Assembly (NCBI GenBank): GCA_963969365.1
Contig: OZ017750.1
Span: 1,550,001 to 1,614,000 of the forward strand
Direction: 5' to 3'
Source: Asterochloris sp. CNOR1
Taxonomy: Eukaryota; Chlorophyta; Trebouxiophyceae; Trebouxiales; Trebouxiaceae
Length of the DNA: 64,000 nucleotides
Below the pieces are notes generated by a model, which saw only the letters and a list, made by a program, of their open reading frames with translations, searched no databases and was not told where the DNA came from. The position numbers were made by a program, and so were the translations under genes. Within the stretch, counting starts at the first letter, position 1; every line of letters begins with the position of its first letter. Below are positions 12,135-25,800 of this stretch, one piece after another.

Positions 12135-15100
12135 ATGTCACAAACTGATGTCCTGCCTGCCTCCACGGCAGGTGCAAATGCAGGCAGGCCCGCTCGGTCA
12201 ACAGTTGGTGCAATGCAGGTTTTGAGATGGGCAGACAAGTCAAGGGCCCTGGCAGGGTCAACATCAGCAGCCCTGTACCAGGCGCTGTGGAAACATTCGC
12301 AAGGTCCCTTGGCCTGGACTGAGGCTAAGCTTGCAATCTTTTTGCCGCAGTGAGCTTTGCCATGATGCCGTTCACAATTTCTTGTGTGGGTGCAATGCAG
12401 CATTCAGCCTGCCGCACGCATGGTGCTGAGGGACCCAGTTCACTCACATGCTGCAATCAGGGCATGACACCGACTGTGCATGCTTGATGTGGCGGTGACG
12501 TCTCAGCATTGCAAGGGCGTCTTAGTTTTGCTACCGCAACCTGTTCCTCTTGGCATGACTAATGAGCCGTCATTTATGCTTCCTTTTTGAGCGGTGCAGC
12601 TGATGTGAGGTGCTCTGTGGCTGCAGGGAACCTCTGAAAGAAGCCCGTGCACCACTGTGCATCATCCACGCCAGGGAGCGTGTGGAGGCCAGCTGCTTCC
12701 AGGTGCTGCCAGCCAGCTTCAAGTTCCTGAGGGGTGTGGTCTCCCTGGACGCTGGGGCAGATCTGACAGACCTGCAGGCCACCACCGTCCTGGCCGAGGT
12801 GAGCAATGGCCGGGCGTCATGGGGCAGCGAAACAACCGTAGCTTGTCCTTGAGAGAAGCTAAGCAAGTGCTGGGGTGCCAACTGGCAGACAGGCAGTCCA
12901 CCAGATTGCTGACTGACGTGAATTGAACAAAGACGGTGCAGTGACAAGCTGGCACTGCACTGGCAACCTGGTGGATGCCAGCCCATACAGGCTGCTGAGT
13001 CCAGAATGCCACCTGCCGGTCAGGGGCCCTGTGTGCGCGGGGTAATGCTAAATTGGGGAACTGCTGGGGAAGTAGACTTCCCCTTCATTTTTGGAGTGCC
13101 GGGCACTGCTACTGCTAATGAGAGAGGTTACATTGAAGTCCAGGGCCCACAATGAACGGGGATGGGACGGACACCTCATATGATCAAGGCCAAAGCAACA
13201 CTGATTGATGCAAAAGCAGGGCTGAACACAAATATTTAGTGAGCAACATTGAGGGATGATCAGCAAAGAGGTCTGTCATAATCTGTCCTGATTGTTGAAA
13301 CAGGTGGCCATGCGCATTGTTTGCAAAGGGGCAGGGGATTTTTTGAATGACATTTGACACTGACACGGCAGTCACCTAAGCTGGTGAGCTCAAACATACA
13401 TCATGACATGCAAGGCCCTGCAGCACGAGGTCAAGCGCAGGATAGCAACATGACTAGACTAGACTGACTACATGGGGAGATTGCTGGTGAAATGCTGTTA
13501 TATGCGGCTCATGGGGTACCTGTCTAGGGCAATTGCCGAGGGAATTTTCTGCACACCCTGCTGCCGGTCCCAGACAAGCATCATTAGAGAAATCAGCTGT
13601 TCAGCAGCCAGCAATGTGCTCAGAGGTGCAGAGGCCTCACCTCGCACCATGTCTGCAGCAAGCATGCTGACTCCTGTATGGCGGAGACATGTGGTCCCAG
13701 CATATCTATCCCTATACTATCTGTGCACAAATGGGCTGCAGGTGTACGCCCCCTTTTCCACACCCTTGCCCCTCTGCGCAGGGACTTGTCTGTGCCTCAA
13801 CTGTGTCCCTGTCTGCAGGCACTGGCAGTGCGGGGGGGGCAAGGCCTGCACATCGCTGCTGAACAGCAGCAGGACGCTTGTGCAATGCTTCCAATGAAGT
13901 AGTGCATCCCCTATGGTGGTCCCTGTCTGCATGCGCTGGCTGTGAGGGTAGCCAGGCATGCACATCCAAGATTGACAAGGGTAGATGCAGCAGGGCGCTG
14001 GTTCAGTGCGCTCCTGAGATGCATGCATGCCTCAGCTGATTTGCTGACTGCAGGCTTTGGCCGCACGGATGGCTGAGGATTGCGCCTCGCTGCTGCATGG
14101 AATGGAGCAGCTGAGAAAGGTCAGCGCTTTTGCAGAGGCATACAGGACCGAAGTCCGCCGGGGCGTCATGCGCAGCGAGGAGCACCGGGACCAGCTGGCA
14201 GGGTTTCTCCAGTGAGTCGGTCTATGCCTGCCTGGCGTTCATTGGCAGCCTGGCACTCATGTTATGCCCCACAAGAAGCGAGGGCACCAGCTGGTCGCGG
14301 ATTGTTGCGTGTGACAAAACCCCTTGCTTGCCAATGTGGGGCAGCTTGTTCATTGGCAGCCACATCACATAGATAGCCTGGCACTGGGGCCCTCCTGCAA
14401 GCTGGAAGTGGGGTGGCTGATGTGAGAACCAGCTGCTGAGACGTTTTGAGCTGCAGCTGACTGCTCAGCACTCCCTTGCGGTCCATGAGCCCAGCAAGTC
14501 AGCCTGAGAGCCCTGTGCCTTCCCCGTCTATACAGTCTGCTGTTCCACACAGCAGGCAGCACGCCCAGATACAAGCCAGCTGCTACGGGCCAGTGCCCTC
14601 TGCCATCACTTGCTTAGGGAGTCTGCTGGTTGATAGTGAAGCACGTTGCAGCGTGCATCTGTGCCCAGCCGATTCTGGGCCAGACCCGTGTAATGCATTT
14701 AAGCTCCCTGCCTCAGCAGCCCCCTACTTCCCCCCTGTGTCACAGCCTTTCCCACCCCTGCAAGCTGAAGGCGCTAAGGGGGGCGGTGGCACTAATCAGC
14801 GATCTCCCTGTGGTCACCTTCCGCTGTTGTCCATGGCTGTTCGTGCTGCAGGCGCGACTATTGCCAATCAGCAGCCACCTTGCAGTCCAAGACCTGCTAG
14901 ACTCAGAATATGTCTTGCCCCTGCAGGGTCGTGGTGCTGAAGCACCGACAGGCAGCCAAGATGACCACCCTGCAGGAGTACTTGAGGGGGATGCCAGAGG
15001 GGCAGCCAGGGGTGCTCTTTCAAACAGCCGTGGGAAAGGCCCCCCAGAACGAGACTAAGAAATTGCTGGAGCGGGGCTGTCAGGTAAGGAGTGCACAGAC

Positions 15101-18100
15101 GACAAAGAGCTGCTGCATCAGGACAACCAGAAGGGCGAGTCTTGGCTGGACTCTGGGTTGTGCAACTCAGCCAATGATGAAGCACGCATGACATGTCGCT
15201 GTGGCTGCTGCAGTACGCTGACCAAAGCTGAGGGCTGTGGCTGTTGCTCTAGCTCACAAAGCTGACGGCGTTACAATGCTTGTGGGGGCAATGTTGTGCA
15301 CAGCAGGCATTTACTGACACCTGAGGCATGGCTGTGCTGCTGGGTCTGGCATCTACGTTGACGATCTGCTGGCTGCAGGTGCTGACCATCAACCCTGCCG
15401 ACAATCTGGTGCTAGCGTTGAAGAAGCTCCATGGCATAAACTTCATCAAGGTGACGGAGCCAGAGGTAAGTCTGCCTCCTTTGCACAGGACCTGGGTGAG
15501 GCACCCTCACCATAGCTTGTCAACAGCTAGGAGATGCTGACGATACCAGCATCTGCTCGGTGTTAGACGCACATCTCCTGCTCAGACTGTCTCCATGTCG
15601 TTGACCTTGATTGCTATAAATCAATGTTTCCTTGCCACATTGAAGATGGCTTCAGCTCATGGCCAGAGCTCGGCGCCCATTTGCTGTAGTGCGGCCCTTC
15701 ATGCAGCATATGGGGTCACAGCCTCACGTCATAGCCAGGCTGCGCTGTGTGCTGTGTAAGGCAATGTTGTCAAGGTGCACGAGACACCATCGGGACTGAT
15801 CCACGCACACCCTGCAGTGCAATCCCCTGCACCCAGAGCTCATACCTCTTGCAACTGCACTTCAGCTCCATGTGCAGGCTCAGGAGATCTTGGCTCAGCC
15901 TGTTGCGAGCCGCTCATCACTGCCTGCCGGAGGCAATGTCAAAGCTGTGGGCGAGCACTCCAGGAACCCATCAGGGCGCAGCTCAGCTTTGCGTGATGGC
16001 CGCGCTGCAAAGCCAGCGACGACAGCCAGCCTGGCAGGAGAGGGCGCCAGCCTGGCAGCCGCAGTGTCAGCAGAAGCTGCCCTGCCGCCAAGGGCCGCAG
16101 CAGAGGTTGCTGCGTCCCCCATGGTGCCATTGGCTGACCCACAGCCAGCGCCAGTGGCGGCAGCAGAGGGTGTGCAGTCTCCTGTGGCGGCGCTGGCTGA
16201 CCTGCACTCAGAGGTCGGTGCCCAGGCAGCTGACCTGACAGCTTCCAAGCCAGAGGCAGCAAACAGGGATGAGCAGGGCATGGGGGTTGCTCAGGTGAGC
16301 TGCTTCATTCAGACCAGTGATAGGGAGATCAGGTCCCCATGTCACCAACTCTGCTGAGATCAGGGAGCAGCATGTGCGGTGCAGCATGCAAGATTGTTGC
16401 CTCAACATGCAGTTATGCTGGGGGTTGTGGGTGCAGGTGCAGTGAACCAAGGGTCGGGCAGGGCAAAACCTTAGCAGCAGCTTCTGAGCAACATTGCGCT
16501 GCTGACCTCTGCAACAGCAGGAAGTTTGCCATGTGGCTGCAGATGCACCCTCCTCAGCTGCTGCTCATAGAGCTCCTCAATGATGCTCATGTGCAGGATG
16601 CCTGCTATGCTTCACGGCTGCAACTTATGAGCTGCATCCCGCGAGCTGCAGGTGGAGCCCAGGCCGCTGGCATCCAGCACAGCGGCTCCTTTTGACTTGG
16701 AGGATCAGGGCACATCTGCAGCCACCAGGGCACGTGCAGCCGACGACCTGCCTGCCGCTGAGGTGAGCTGCCTGGATTGGCTCAGTCAGGGCTGGCTTTG
16801 CCTGGGTGCCACATGTCTGACATCACAGCCCAGAGGGTTTGATCCCGGTCACTCCCAGTGTTGTCTTGCAGCAGACGTGAGTGTGCCTGTCACACATCTG
16901 GGCTTGCAGTAATGCTCTTGACTGCTGCCTTTCTGTATCCTCCGAAATGCTCCCGTGGGCAAGCTAGAGTGAGCTCAGGTGTTGCCAGTACTGCTGCAGA
17001 TCTCTGCCTGCAACGTGCCTGGTGCGCAGGCCCACAGGTGCCCGGGCAGTTGCAACAGGCCGCTCTGCACTCATGTCGCGTCAACCTGTTACGTGCCAAT
17101 TGATGCAGGTTGAGGCGCAGGCGGTGGTCGGCAGGGAGGCCGCCACGCAGACTGAGGAGGGTGGAGCGCCTGAGGTACCAGGGCCTGATGCAGCCCTTCT
17201 TGCCCAGGTGAGGCCAGCGTACAGCTCAGGGAAAGCTGCCTCTTCAGGTGCCCTTGTGGGTGTGGACCTTTGCTGACAGTAGGTCTGGATGCGCTCTTCT
17301 GAACTGGAGTTGCGCTCTTCTAGACTGCGGTACCAGCAGTGCCTGAGCTGCTGCCAATGACTTCATCACATCCCAGCATGACTCAGGCGCCAGGCGTCAT
17401 GATGCTGAGGCTGTTACGTTTTGACTGCCTGCAGGTTGAGTCAATGCAAGCTGAAGCAGCTGCGCTACGTGCTCAGCTGGCCAGCAGCCAGGAGATGGCT
17501 GCAGAGGAGCAACAGCAGGGCGTGGGCCTTCAGGCAGACCTCAGTGCCGTGCAGGCCCAGCTGACCAGCAGCCGGGAGCAGGTGGCACAGGCGGAGGAGC
17601 GGCTCCAGGTTGCTGGGTTGCGTCTGCGGCAGGAGGTGGCTGCCTCTCGGGAGCACAGCTTGCAGACGCAGAGCAAAAGCGCTGTGCTGATGAGCTGCGC
17701 CTGCAAGAGCAGGCCGCCAGGCATCAGCAGGAGGTGGCTGGGCTGGGGGCAGAGGCTGCCCAGCTGGCCCGCAATATTTCAGAGGCTGAGCGGCGGCTCC
17801 AGGGGCAGGTTGCCATGCTTGAGGAGAAGGTCAGCCAGCTGACACGCGAGCTCGCGGCTGCCAGAGCCGACGCCGCAGATGCGCAGGAGCAGCAGCTAGG
17901 CTCTGAGGAGGCACTGATGCAGCACGAGGCTGCCCATCAGGAGCAGATGGCTGCTGTGCAAGCCACCTCCCATCAGCAGCTCCAGAGCTGGCAGCAATCC
18001 CTTGAGGAGCGGGAGGCTGCCCACCGACAAGAGGTTGCCCTGCTCAAGGGCCGCATCTGGGAGGCCACGGGCGCGGGCATCCTTGCAGCACAGGAGCAGC

Positions 18101-21100
18101 GCCACCGCTCTGACCAACACGAGGCGGCTGCCCTGCGCAAGCAGTGGGAACAGCTGCGGGCTGCCTGTCAGGAGGAGCTGCGCAGCACCCAGCGCAGCCT
18201 GGAGGCGGCGGCTGACAGCAGGCTGCAGAAGCAGGCTGCTGAACACCAGCAGCAGGAGGCGGCCCTGATGCAGCAGATGGATCAGCACCTGGCTGCCTTG
18301 GAGAAGCAGAGGCAGCAGCAAGAGGCCGCCTACAAGTCACACCTGGCTGGTGCTCAGAGCAAGCTGACTGAGCTACTGGAGCAGGCAGCCCAGGAGCAGG
18401 TGGCAGAGCTCCAGCAGGCGCTGGCTCCCATTACAGGCGGAGCTGCAGCGTCAGACTCAGAGGGCAGACCGGTACGCCTTTGAGGCTGCCACGCAGATGG
18501 CACTGCGGGGGGAGGCAACCCAGCCTGCTGCCTTTCCTCAGCAGAGGCCAGACAGGCGGCAGGCCCCGCCGCCGCTGCCGATCTGTGGCAATAGAGAGCC
18601 AGTGGATGAGGAGATGGCAGATGCAGACAGCTCGCCTGTTCCATCGCTGCCAGCCGGCCCCCAGTCCCCAAGGCAGAGCAGGAGTGGCGCGGTGCCTTCT
18701 GGGCCGGCCAGCACGCCTGCAGTTGTGCTGCCCCACCAGGGCACACCAGCGTTGGCACCCTCGACGCTGCACAATACTGCACAGCAGCAGCAGCATGACA
18801 GCATGGAGCTGGACGGTGCTGCCAGCCTGCCAGCTGCGCTGGGGACCACCCAGCGTAGACCCGGCTATCTGGCAAGTAGGGGTGCAGGCACTGCGCCCTC
18901 TGGGCCATGCACAGGCACCAAGAGTGCCCAGCCGGTCAAAACCGCGTCAGGGCAGCCCCACCAGCAGTCCTAGATTGGTGCGGGGTCACTGCAGGGGCAG
19001 GCCCCGGTACCGCCAGCCAGGACCACGCCTGCCGGCGGTCCACATGCTGGGGCCGCAAACAGATTTCCCACTGCCCCGGCCGCCTCTGGCATGTCCCTGC
19101 CTCCTGGCTTTAGGAGCCTACGTGCCAGCAACAGAGTTGCGCCCAGGGGTAGCAACTTTGGGCGGCCCCGCGCAAGCCCGAAGGGCAGCAAGCTGTGTGG
19201 CGCCAGCAGGCAGCCTCAGGGCTTTATCGACATGCTGGCTGCAGCGTGCAGCATTGCCTCTGGCTCAGAGCCCGGCCAGGCACCCCTGGCCTGCACGCCC
19301 ACCTCCCCTGCACTGCGGCCGTGCGCGGTGGTTGGGTTCAGCAGCATGCTGCCGCTGGAGCCCCAGAGGACGACTGAGCCGGCCAACTCAGCACCTGTGC
19401 AGAGCATCAGTGCAGCCCTTGCAGAGGCAGGGCAGTGCGCTGGCAGCAAGGCGGCGCAGGCAGAGCCGTCCCATGCCCCCCTTTCCCCTGAGCCCCAGAA
19501 GCAGGGGTCGCCCTCCAGCCAGCACGGCACCCCCGGGCAGGGTGACGGCAGGCAGAAGTCAGGACTAAAGATCGCCCTCAAGCTGCCTGGCAAGAAGCGC
19601 CAGCAGGGCTCCCCGGCAGGCGTGACGAAGGTGGCCACTGCAAAGGCGGCAGCTGTGACCTGCATGTATGCCTCCTGTTCAGCTGCACAGACAGGGGCCT
19701 CCCCATGCACGCTGCACGCCACTGCTGCATCTTGTGCGTAGATCATCCTGGGCCAGTCTGATGGTGCAGAGCAGCCTTTGTAAGCACATGTAGCCTGAGC
19801 CAGCTGCACAGGTCCACCACGCTTTTGCCCTTGGTGCAGACATCCAGCACCGAGGCTGCTGCCCCTCAGGCTGCAACGCCGGCAGTAACTCAGAGCCCAG
19901 GGCAATCCCCCCTGCAGCAGCAAGCGGCCAGCACTGGGGCCTCAGCGCTCTGATGAGAGGTGCTGCAGCCTTGGACCACCCCATATCGCCTGCATCACCG
20001 ACACAGGGAGTGTCTGGCTCGCCAGCGCTCCCAACTGACCTGCAGGCCACGCCTGTCACACCTACGCATTTCCAGGTGGGCTACATACATAAGTGCTGTT
20101 TGCACAAGCGAACAAAGCATGGGGCCACTCATTGCAGGCTGCAGCTGTGTCACCTGTTGCACACACAGCCAGCCGCTGTGGAAAGCGGCGCAGCTGCCTG
20201 CACAGCATGGTCACTGCCAGCTTTAAGCTGCAGTGGCGGTGCTGCATGAATGCTTACGGCCACGCCTTTGTGGCATTTGACCCCTGACTTTGCATGCACT
20301 GTGCTGCAGGGGTTCAGGGCCAGGACACTTGACAAACCTGCCACCCTCTCAGGCCCCACACCTGAGGTGCCCAGCCCGCAAAAGCCTGACGGGCCGGGCA
20401 GGAAGTCAGACTGGCTCTCCAACCTGCTGCACCTTGGGCCAGGGACGAGTCAGAGCAGCCCTGTGCAGCCTGATGCAGAGGAGCGCACCTTGAGGGAGCA
20501 GTACGCCTCACCAGCTGCAGAGGGAACCTGCGTGTACCCCCCACTTAACACAAAGGTGTGAGGTGTCCCTGGTCATTCCATGCTGTGCCTGCCTCAGCTG
20601 TATCAAACAGTTACTGTGGACCTGCCTGCGTTCCGCTGGGCTGCTGCCTCTGGACACCGCCAAACGGCCTCCCTAGAGTCCTGCCATGCTGCGCTCTGGC
20701 AACCTGTCCTCTTCTCGTCTGTGCCTGCATCCCAGCCCAGCTTGTGTCACAGGCAACAGCTTGACACATGTGGCAGGCACACTGCATCCTCTCAGCCTCT
20801 GTGCAGCTGGGGCTGATGTCCATGTGCTGCAGGCCATGGAGGCACATAGCAGGATGTCTGACAGCTCCAGTGTGCTGCAGGAGTGGGGAACGCCTATGTC
20901 AACGCTGCCAAGCCCAGAGGGCAGGCCATCTGGGTCCGCTTTCAGCCCGCTGGCTGCCACGCTCTTCCCTGCCTCTGGCTCGGTGGGTTTGCCAGGCCTG
21001 CACTCCCAGCTCAGCCTTCAGTGCCTGCAGGGGCAGCCTGTTTTCTTGAGCTCAGTACAACATTCTGCCTGGCTGGCGCTTCAGCACAGTGCCCGGGTGG

Positions 21101-22210
21101 ATCCGGCAGCCTGGGCAGCAAGTCGCAAGCAAATGCCCATGGCACTGCTGTGCTCTTAGGAGACATGTTCTCTGCCTCATTCCTGTGTGTGCTGCCCTGC
21201 AGTAATTGAACGCAACCCCCACTGGCGCAGACAGCAGCTCCACACCGGTGGCCGCAGCGGTGAGAGCTGCAAGCCCACCTGAGGTGGTGTGGACTGGGGA
21301 CTGGTCCTGTGCATGTGCGTCTGGTGGGGCCTCCCACGTCTGGCAAACACGTCGGGTGCTGTGTTTCGTGATTTTGGCCTGTCGATAGCACAGCCTGTGT
21401 GCTGCCGCAGGGTAAGCTGGAGCCCACATGCCACGACTTCCGACGGCTGGTCAGCCTGCCTCTGCCCAACCCTGACACCCTGGAGCGCCCCCCCGGGGTG
21501 CAGGGCGCAGTGCCCCGGGAGCAGGGCTCTGCCTCCCCAGGCCCAGCGGCGCTGCCCGTCAGCCAGGCGCAGCGCCCAGGCATCACCGCCCTGGCATGCT
21601 TGCACACTGCGCAGAGGTAGGGCCCTTGCAGCCTGTAACATTGAACTTGCATGTGTTGCCCCCTGAGAAGGGGCTGCCAACGGGAAGGGCGCCCTTTCTG
21701 TTGCATCCTCAGCAGAGCCACTGGGAATGCTGTTCTAGAGGATGTGTGCCAGTGTGTGCCCCATTCCTGCAGGGCATGCAGCAGCAGGAGCAGCCTGCCA
21801 TGATGGCTGCAAACTCCCGGGCTGCGGATCTGGTAAGCGGGGGAAAGGTCACCTTGTGCAGCCTCCCCGGCAGCAGATGCATCTCTGGTCAATTTCTTTG
21901 CCTTCCTTGACCCTGTCCGCAACTCCTCCCTGGATGCCAGCAGAGATCCAGCCTTTTGCTGCAGGGAACATCTGCCATGGCAAGTGCCTCAGAGGCAACG
22001 CAAGCAATAGCGCCAGCCAGTGGCGGTGGCGTCAAGGTGAGCAGCATGGTCTCTTTATGGTGTCAGCTTGTGCAGGTCCTTGCTGAATGCACTGCTGATT
22101 CATGGACAAGCCACCAAGGTGGTGACGATCACTTCCGATGGCCCTGCAGTTGTACTTCAAGAGAATCTACAAAAGCTGCCAGGCCTGAGCAGAACATAGG
22201 CTGTCCATAG
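12135..22210 (+). CDS. Unrecognised coiled-coil protein gene, frame disrupted in its duplicated half (copy A)
   Basis: I do not recognise the family. The 5' exons splice in frame: 12135-12349, 12627-12798, 14054-14211, 14927-15083, 15379-15465, 15878-16294, 16652-16762, 17109-17207, then one from 17435. They encode a folded-looking N-terminus (for example VLRWADKSRALAGS, SCFQVLPASFKFLRGVV, VLTINPADNLVLALKK), then Ala/Pro-rich linkers, then a long Gln/Glu/Ala/Arg heptad-rich coiled coil (about 17435-18430) and Pro/Ser/Gly-rich, probably disordered, 3' exons. The reading frame breaks near 17650 and 18431, meets TAG at 18971, breaks near 19940, meets TAA at 21203 and breaks near 21597. From about 17747 it is duplicated in reverse orientation at 59.2-64.0 kb, and that copy lacks most of these lesions. 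It may be a decaying gene or contain sequence errors. The start at 12135 is inferred from phase; the end is approximate. Confidence 0.55.
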
Positions 22211-22395
22211 GGACAGCTACATCTTATGGGCTGCCATTGTCCACAGCGAGACTATGTTTTCGCACCACAGTCAGACTTTGTCTGGGAGCCACTCCAAGCC
22301 TGCACCACATTCTTCCCAGCCCAGTCCTGTCCTGTCCTTGACCTGTGACTGCAACACGCTTGATGCAGTTGTCCAGCCATCATTGAAGATGATTG
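17747..22395 (+). repeat. Inverted segmental duplication, arm A
   Basis: This arm matches the reverse complement of 59208-64000. By-eye alignment shows long near-identical runs interrupted by substitutions and small indels, over exons, introns and about 185 bp past the putative stop. Homology fades at about 22395, after GTCCAGCCATCAT. Copy B lacks a segment of about 27 bp (around 22342-22368) present here. The other end cannot be fixed because arm B leaves the window. Confidence 0.95.
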
Positions 22396-22800
22396 TCATT
22401 GAAACTGAGATCATTCACAATAAGCAGGTCAATCCCCTTATTCCATTGAGAGAGGCAAATGGCCATTGAGCTGATTGCATCTGAGAGAGGGCCATTGGTG
22501 GATGCTGTTCAAAGGTTGTGAGGGCATGCGCTCAAGCCCCTCGGAAGGCATGCATTGGACCAGGTAAGTTGAGAGGCCGCCTGATGAGCTGGAAGGTCCT
22601 GTGCCCAACTGCAGCAGCATGTAATGAGAGTCTATGGCGTCTTGGCCATTCCCCTGCCTCACGGGTGAGTGAGGCATGGGACATTTGCAGGTCATGCTGG
22701 ATCAAGCTGTATCAGCAACGAGAAGGAGGACCAATGTTGATGGTGCCCATTGCAGCTGCCACCTGCAGGACACTGTTGACTTTGACCAGAGCTACAGCTG
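22396..22800. other. Intergenic region upstream of ataxin-3
   Basis: About 400 bp between the end of the duplication arm and the ataxin-3 start. It contains a TGTAA at about 22621 but no exon that I can support. Presumably it holds the ataxin-3 promoter. Confidence 0.35.
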
Positions 22801-25800
22801 ATGGCGGGCTCCAACACGTTACTCTTGTATCATGAGAAGCAGGTAAGCCACATGGAGTGCAGGTGACGCTGCATTGGATGGGATCCTAGTTGTTTACAGT
22901 CGACAAGGTTGCAATGCAGGTGGCTGCTCTTTGCGGCGTCCACTGCCTGAACACTCTTCTACAAGGCCCCTACTTTTCAGGCTTCGAGCTGGGCCAGGTG
23001 CGCTGATCACTGATTGTCACTGTGCTTGTGCTGTAACTCTCCAAAATGTCACTTTGTGCACTCCCTGCAGATTGCCCAGGAACTTGACCAGATGGAGCGT
23101 GCCGTTATGACAGAGGGAGGCGTAGACGGCGCAGACTTTCTCAAGTTCATGGGGGAGGATAGTGGTAATGTCGCCGAGTCTGGACTGTTCTCAATTCAGG
23201 TAGCAAGCCTGAACCAGTTGATCACCTGTCAATGTCAGGCAAATCTTCAGGCTGCATGCTGTTGAGGCGGCCTCTTGGGCATGCAGTCACAATCCTCAGA
23301 GCTGTCCTCACAAGCGTCATCCGAAAGCTACCTGCAGGGGAGCCTGTCAGCACAACACCTCACTCAAGCACTGTGTCCCCCAGGTGCTCAGCAAAGCGCT
23401 CGAGGTGTGGGACCTGCAGTGCATCCCTCAGGAGGCACCTGACATGGCGACAGCCCGCCAGCACCCAGAGCTCGAGCAGGCCTTCATCTGCAACCTGCAG
23501 GTGGGCTGTCCTGCTGGCCTGTGACTGCACCCAGCACCCAGCCAGCTCCCTGCCTGCCCCACCACCGACAGCCTGAGTTGCAGCGGCCGCTACCTGCGGG
23601 CACCTTGCTCGGCATCTGAAGACAGGCTTGGGGTCCCTGCCTGCCAGTGGAGCTGGCCACTGGCGTCTGCGCCTGTCACATCATGCTCTGTGCGCAGCCA
23701 GGGAGTTAGCGCCACATGGCCTTGCTTGGCCCACGTAGCGCTGGGGCTGCTCTGAACTCTGCAGTGCCTGCCACCTCTCCCGCTGGGTAGCACAATGTCT
23801 CGCTGCTCACTGCATGACCACCACTCAGCAGACAGCTACCCTCGCACCCACATTCTGCAGAGCAGTCCCCCTCTGCCCTGCAGGAGCACTGGTTCACTAT
23901 TCGGCGGGTCATGGGGGACTGGTGGGTCTGCTGATCTTCAGCTCCCTCTGCTGCACAGCAGCGCTGGCTGGCTGCTTCTGAGGGCACAGGCTGCCACCTG
24001 GGACCCCTGTGCCCATGCAGGTGGGACTTCAACTCCCTGTTTCCAGCGCCCAAAGCTCTGTCGGTTCTGTACATGGAGACCTTCCTGGCCACTCTGAAGC
24101 AGCAAGTGAGCCCCATCTGCTCTGGCCCTTTTGCAGGTGCTGTCTCCTGTGTGCCTCCAGCCTGGCACGTCATGCTGCCTCCTGTGTTCGAGACTCATTC
24201 AGCAGTTCTCTGCAACTGTGCCTGCAGTGCAGGGGTACACCATTTTTGTTGTGAGAGGCAAGCTGCCCCAGCATCAGCATGAGGATGCTGGCAGGCCAGA
24301 GAGCCATGGCAGCTGGTGGACGCCCCAGCAGGTGAGGCTCTGCATTGTGCAGGCACTGGGCCTGCTGCCTGGTGTGTGCTGGGTCCTGCAACAGGCAAGC
24401 ATCCCAATGAGCCTCTTAAGCACACCTCATCATGCACAAGCCCCAGGCTGAGGATTGGGGGCAGCCAGTACCACCTCAGCAGCAGCAGCAGCCGCGCCCC
24501 TGGCACTCAGTGCGAAGCCCAGAGCCAAGCCCAGAGCCGCAAGCCAGAGGGACAGGCAAGATGAGCCGAGCAGCGAGAGCGGTCAATGCGGCTGCAGTTG
24601 CTCTCCAGGCGGCTGGGAGGGGGCTGGGATGCTGCCTCATCACGTTGAGTGTGCGATGGGCTGCCCAGCTGTCAGCCCCCAAGGGCATGGGCTCGAAGGC
24701 CTGGTGGACAGAAATTGGATGCATTGCGTGTGAACTGTGCCCCACTGCTGCCCACATGGCGGATGCTGGCTGCATGACGCCCTCGTCTCCCTACAGGCAT
24801 TCGAGGCAACAAAGGAATCTGCGGAGGCACGCGGCAAGGGGCAGCGCAAAGCGACAACACAAAGCCTGTATGACATGGCATCAGAGGTGGGCGATGGGCC
24901 AGGTGGCCAGCCTGGTTAGACGATGTGACTTGGCAGACGTGAGCAGCATGAGCAGCACGTATCCTTACCTACCACTGCCTTGGGAATGCTTCATCTGGCT
25001 GCCCCATCCGTGTTCATTGATACTAGGTCGGGCCTTCCAGGCCTGCCACAATGATGCTCCTGCTGTGCAGGGCGGCACTCGACTGAATCTGAACAAGCGC
25101 AGCAGGCCAGCTGACAGCTCAGATGATGGGTGGCAGCAGTGGCCGGGAGCAGCTGAGGGTGGTGGAGGAGATGAGGATGATGACTTGCAGCGAGCCATTG
25201 CTGCCAGCATGGCTGGTGGGAATGGTGAGGGTACCACATCAGGAGACTTTCATGAGCAGAACAGCAAGGAGGTCGCATCATTTACCAACCATGCTCAGAG
25301 AAATCATCCAGCTTTGGGGCTGTGTGGACGTGCAGTCCACGCGGACGCTGCAGGTGTGCAGCCCATCATGTGACTGCGTTTCTTCTTGTGCAGGTGCTGC
25401 ACCTGTGTTGGCTGATGCCTCTGCAGCAACAGGCCCTGCGGCCGTTGCAGCAGTCAGGCAGCAGGGCCTGGATCCTGAGTCCCAAGCAAAGGTCGATGTC
25501 CAAGGCAATGGACAGGCAGCAGTCAATGGCAAGCAGCAGCATGGACAGGCCGCTGCAGCAGCTGCCACTGCGTTAGCGGAGCCTGACGCTGGTCCAGGTG
25601 ATTTGGCGCACTGAGTTTCGCCACTGCCAATTGGTGCCCAAGCTGTCGGCATGGCTTGCAACATTGCCAAGCAAAAGAAGGTTGTGCTGCCTTGCAGCGT
25701 ACATCCCTCCAGCGTCGACCCTGTGACTTTACCTTGCAGGTGTGCTGGAGCTTGGGTTCAGGTTGCCAGATGGAAAGCGGCTGCAGCGGCGATTCGTGGA

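Noticed and set aside
18480-19568. Plus-strand open frame of 362 codons in a third frame
   Set aside because: It overlaps the Pro/Ser/Gly-rich exon in another frame. The frame conserved with copy B is the real one.
21011-21922. Minus-strand open frame of 303 codons
   Set aside because: It crosses several exons and introns of the coiled-coil gene on the opposite strand and has no family likeness.
17747-22395. Transposon origin of the duplicated segment
   Set aside because: No transposase, reverse transcriptase, terminal repeats or target-site duplications. Introns are retained, so it is not a retrocopy.
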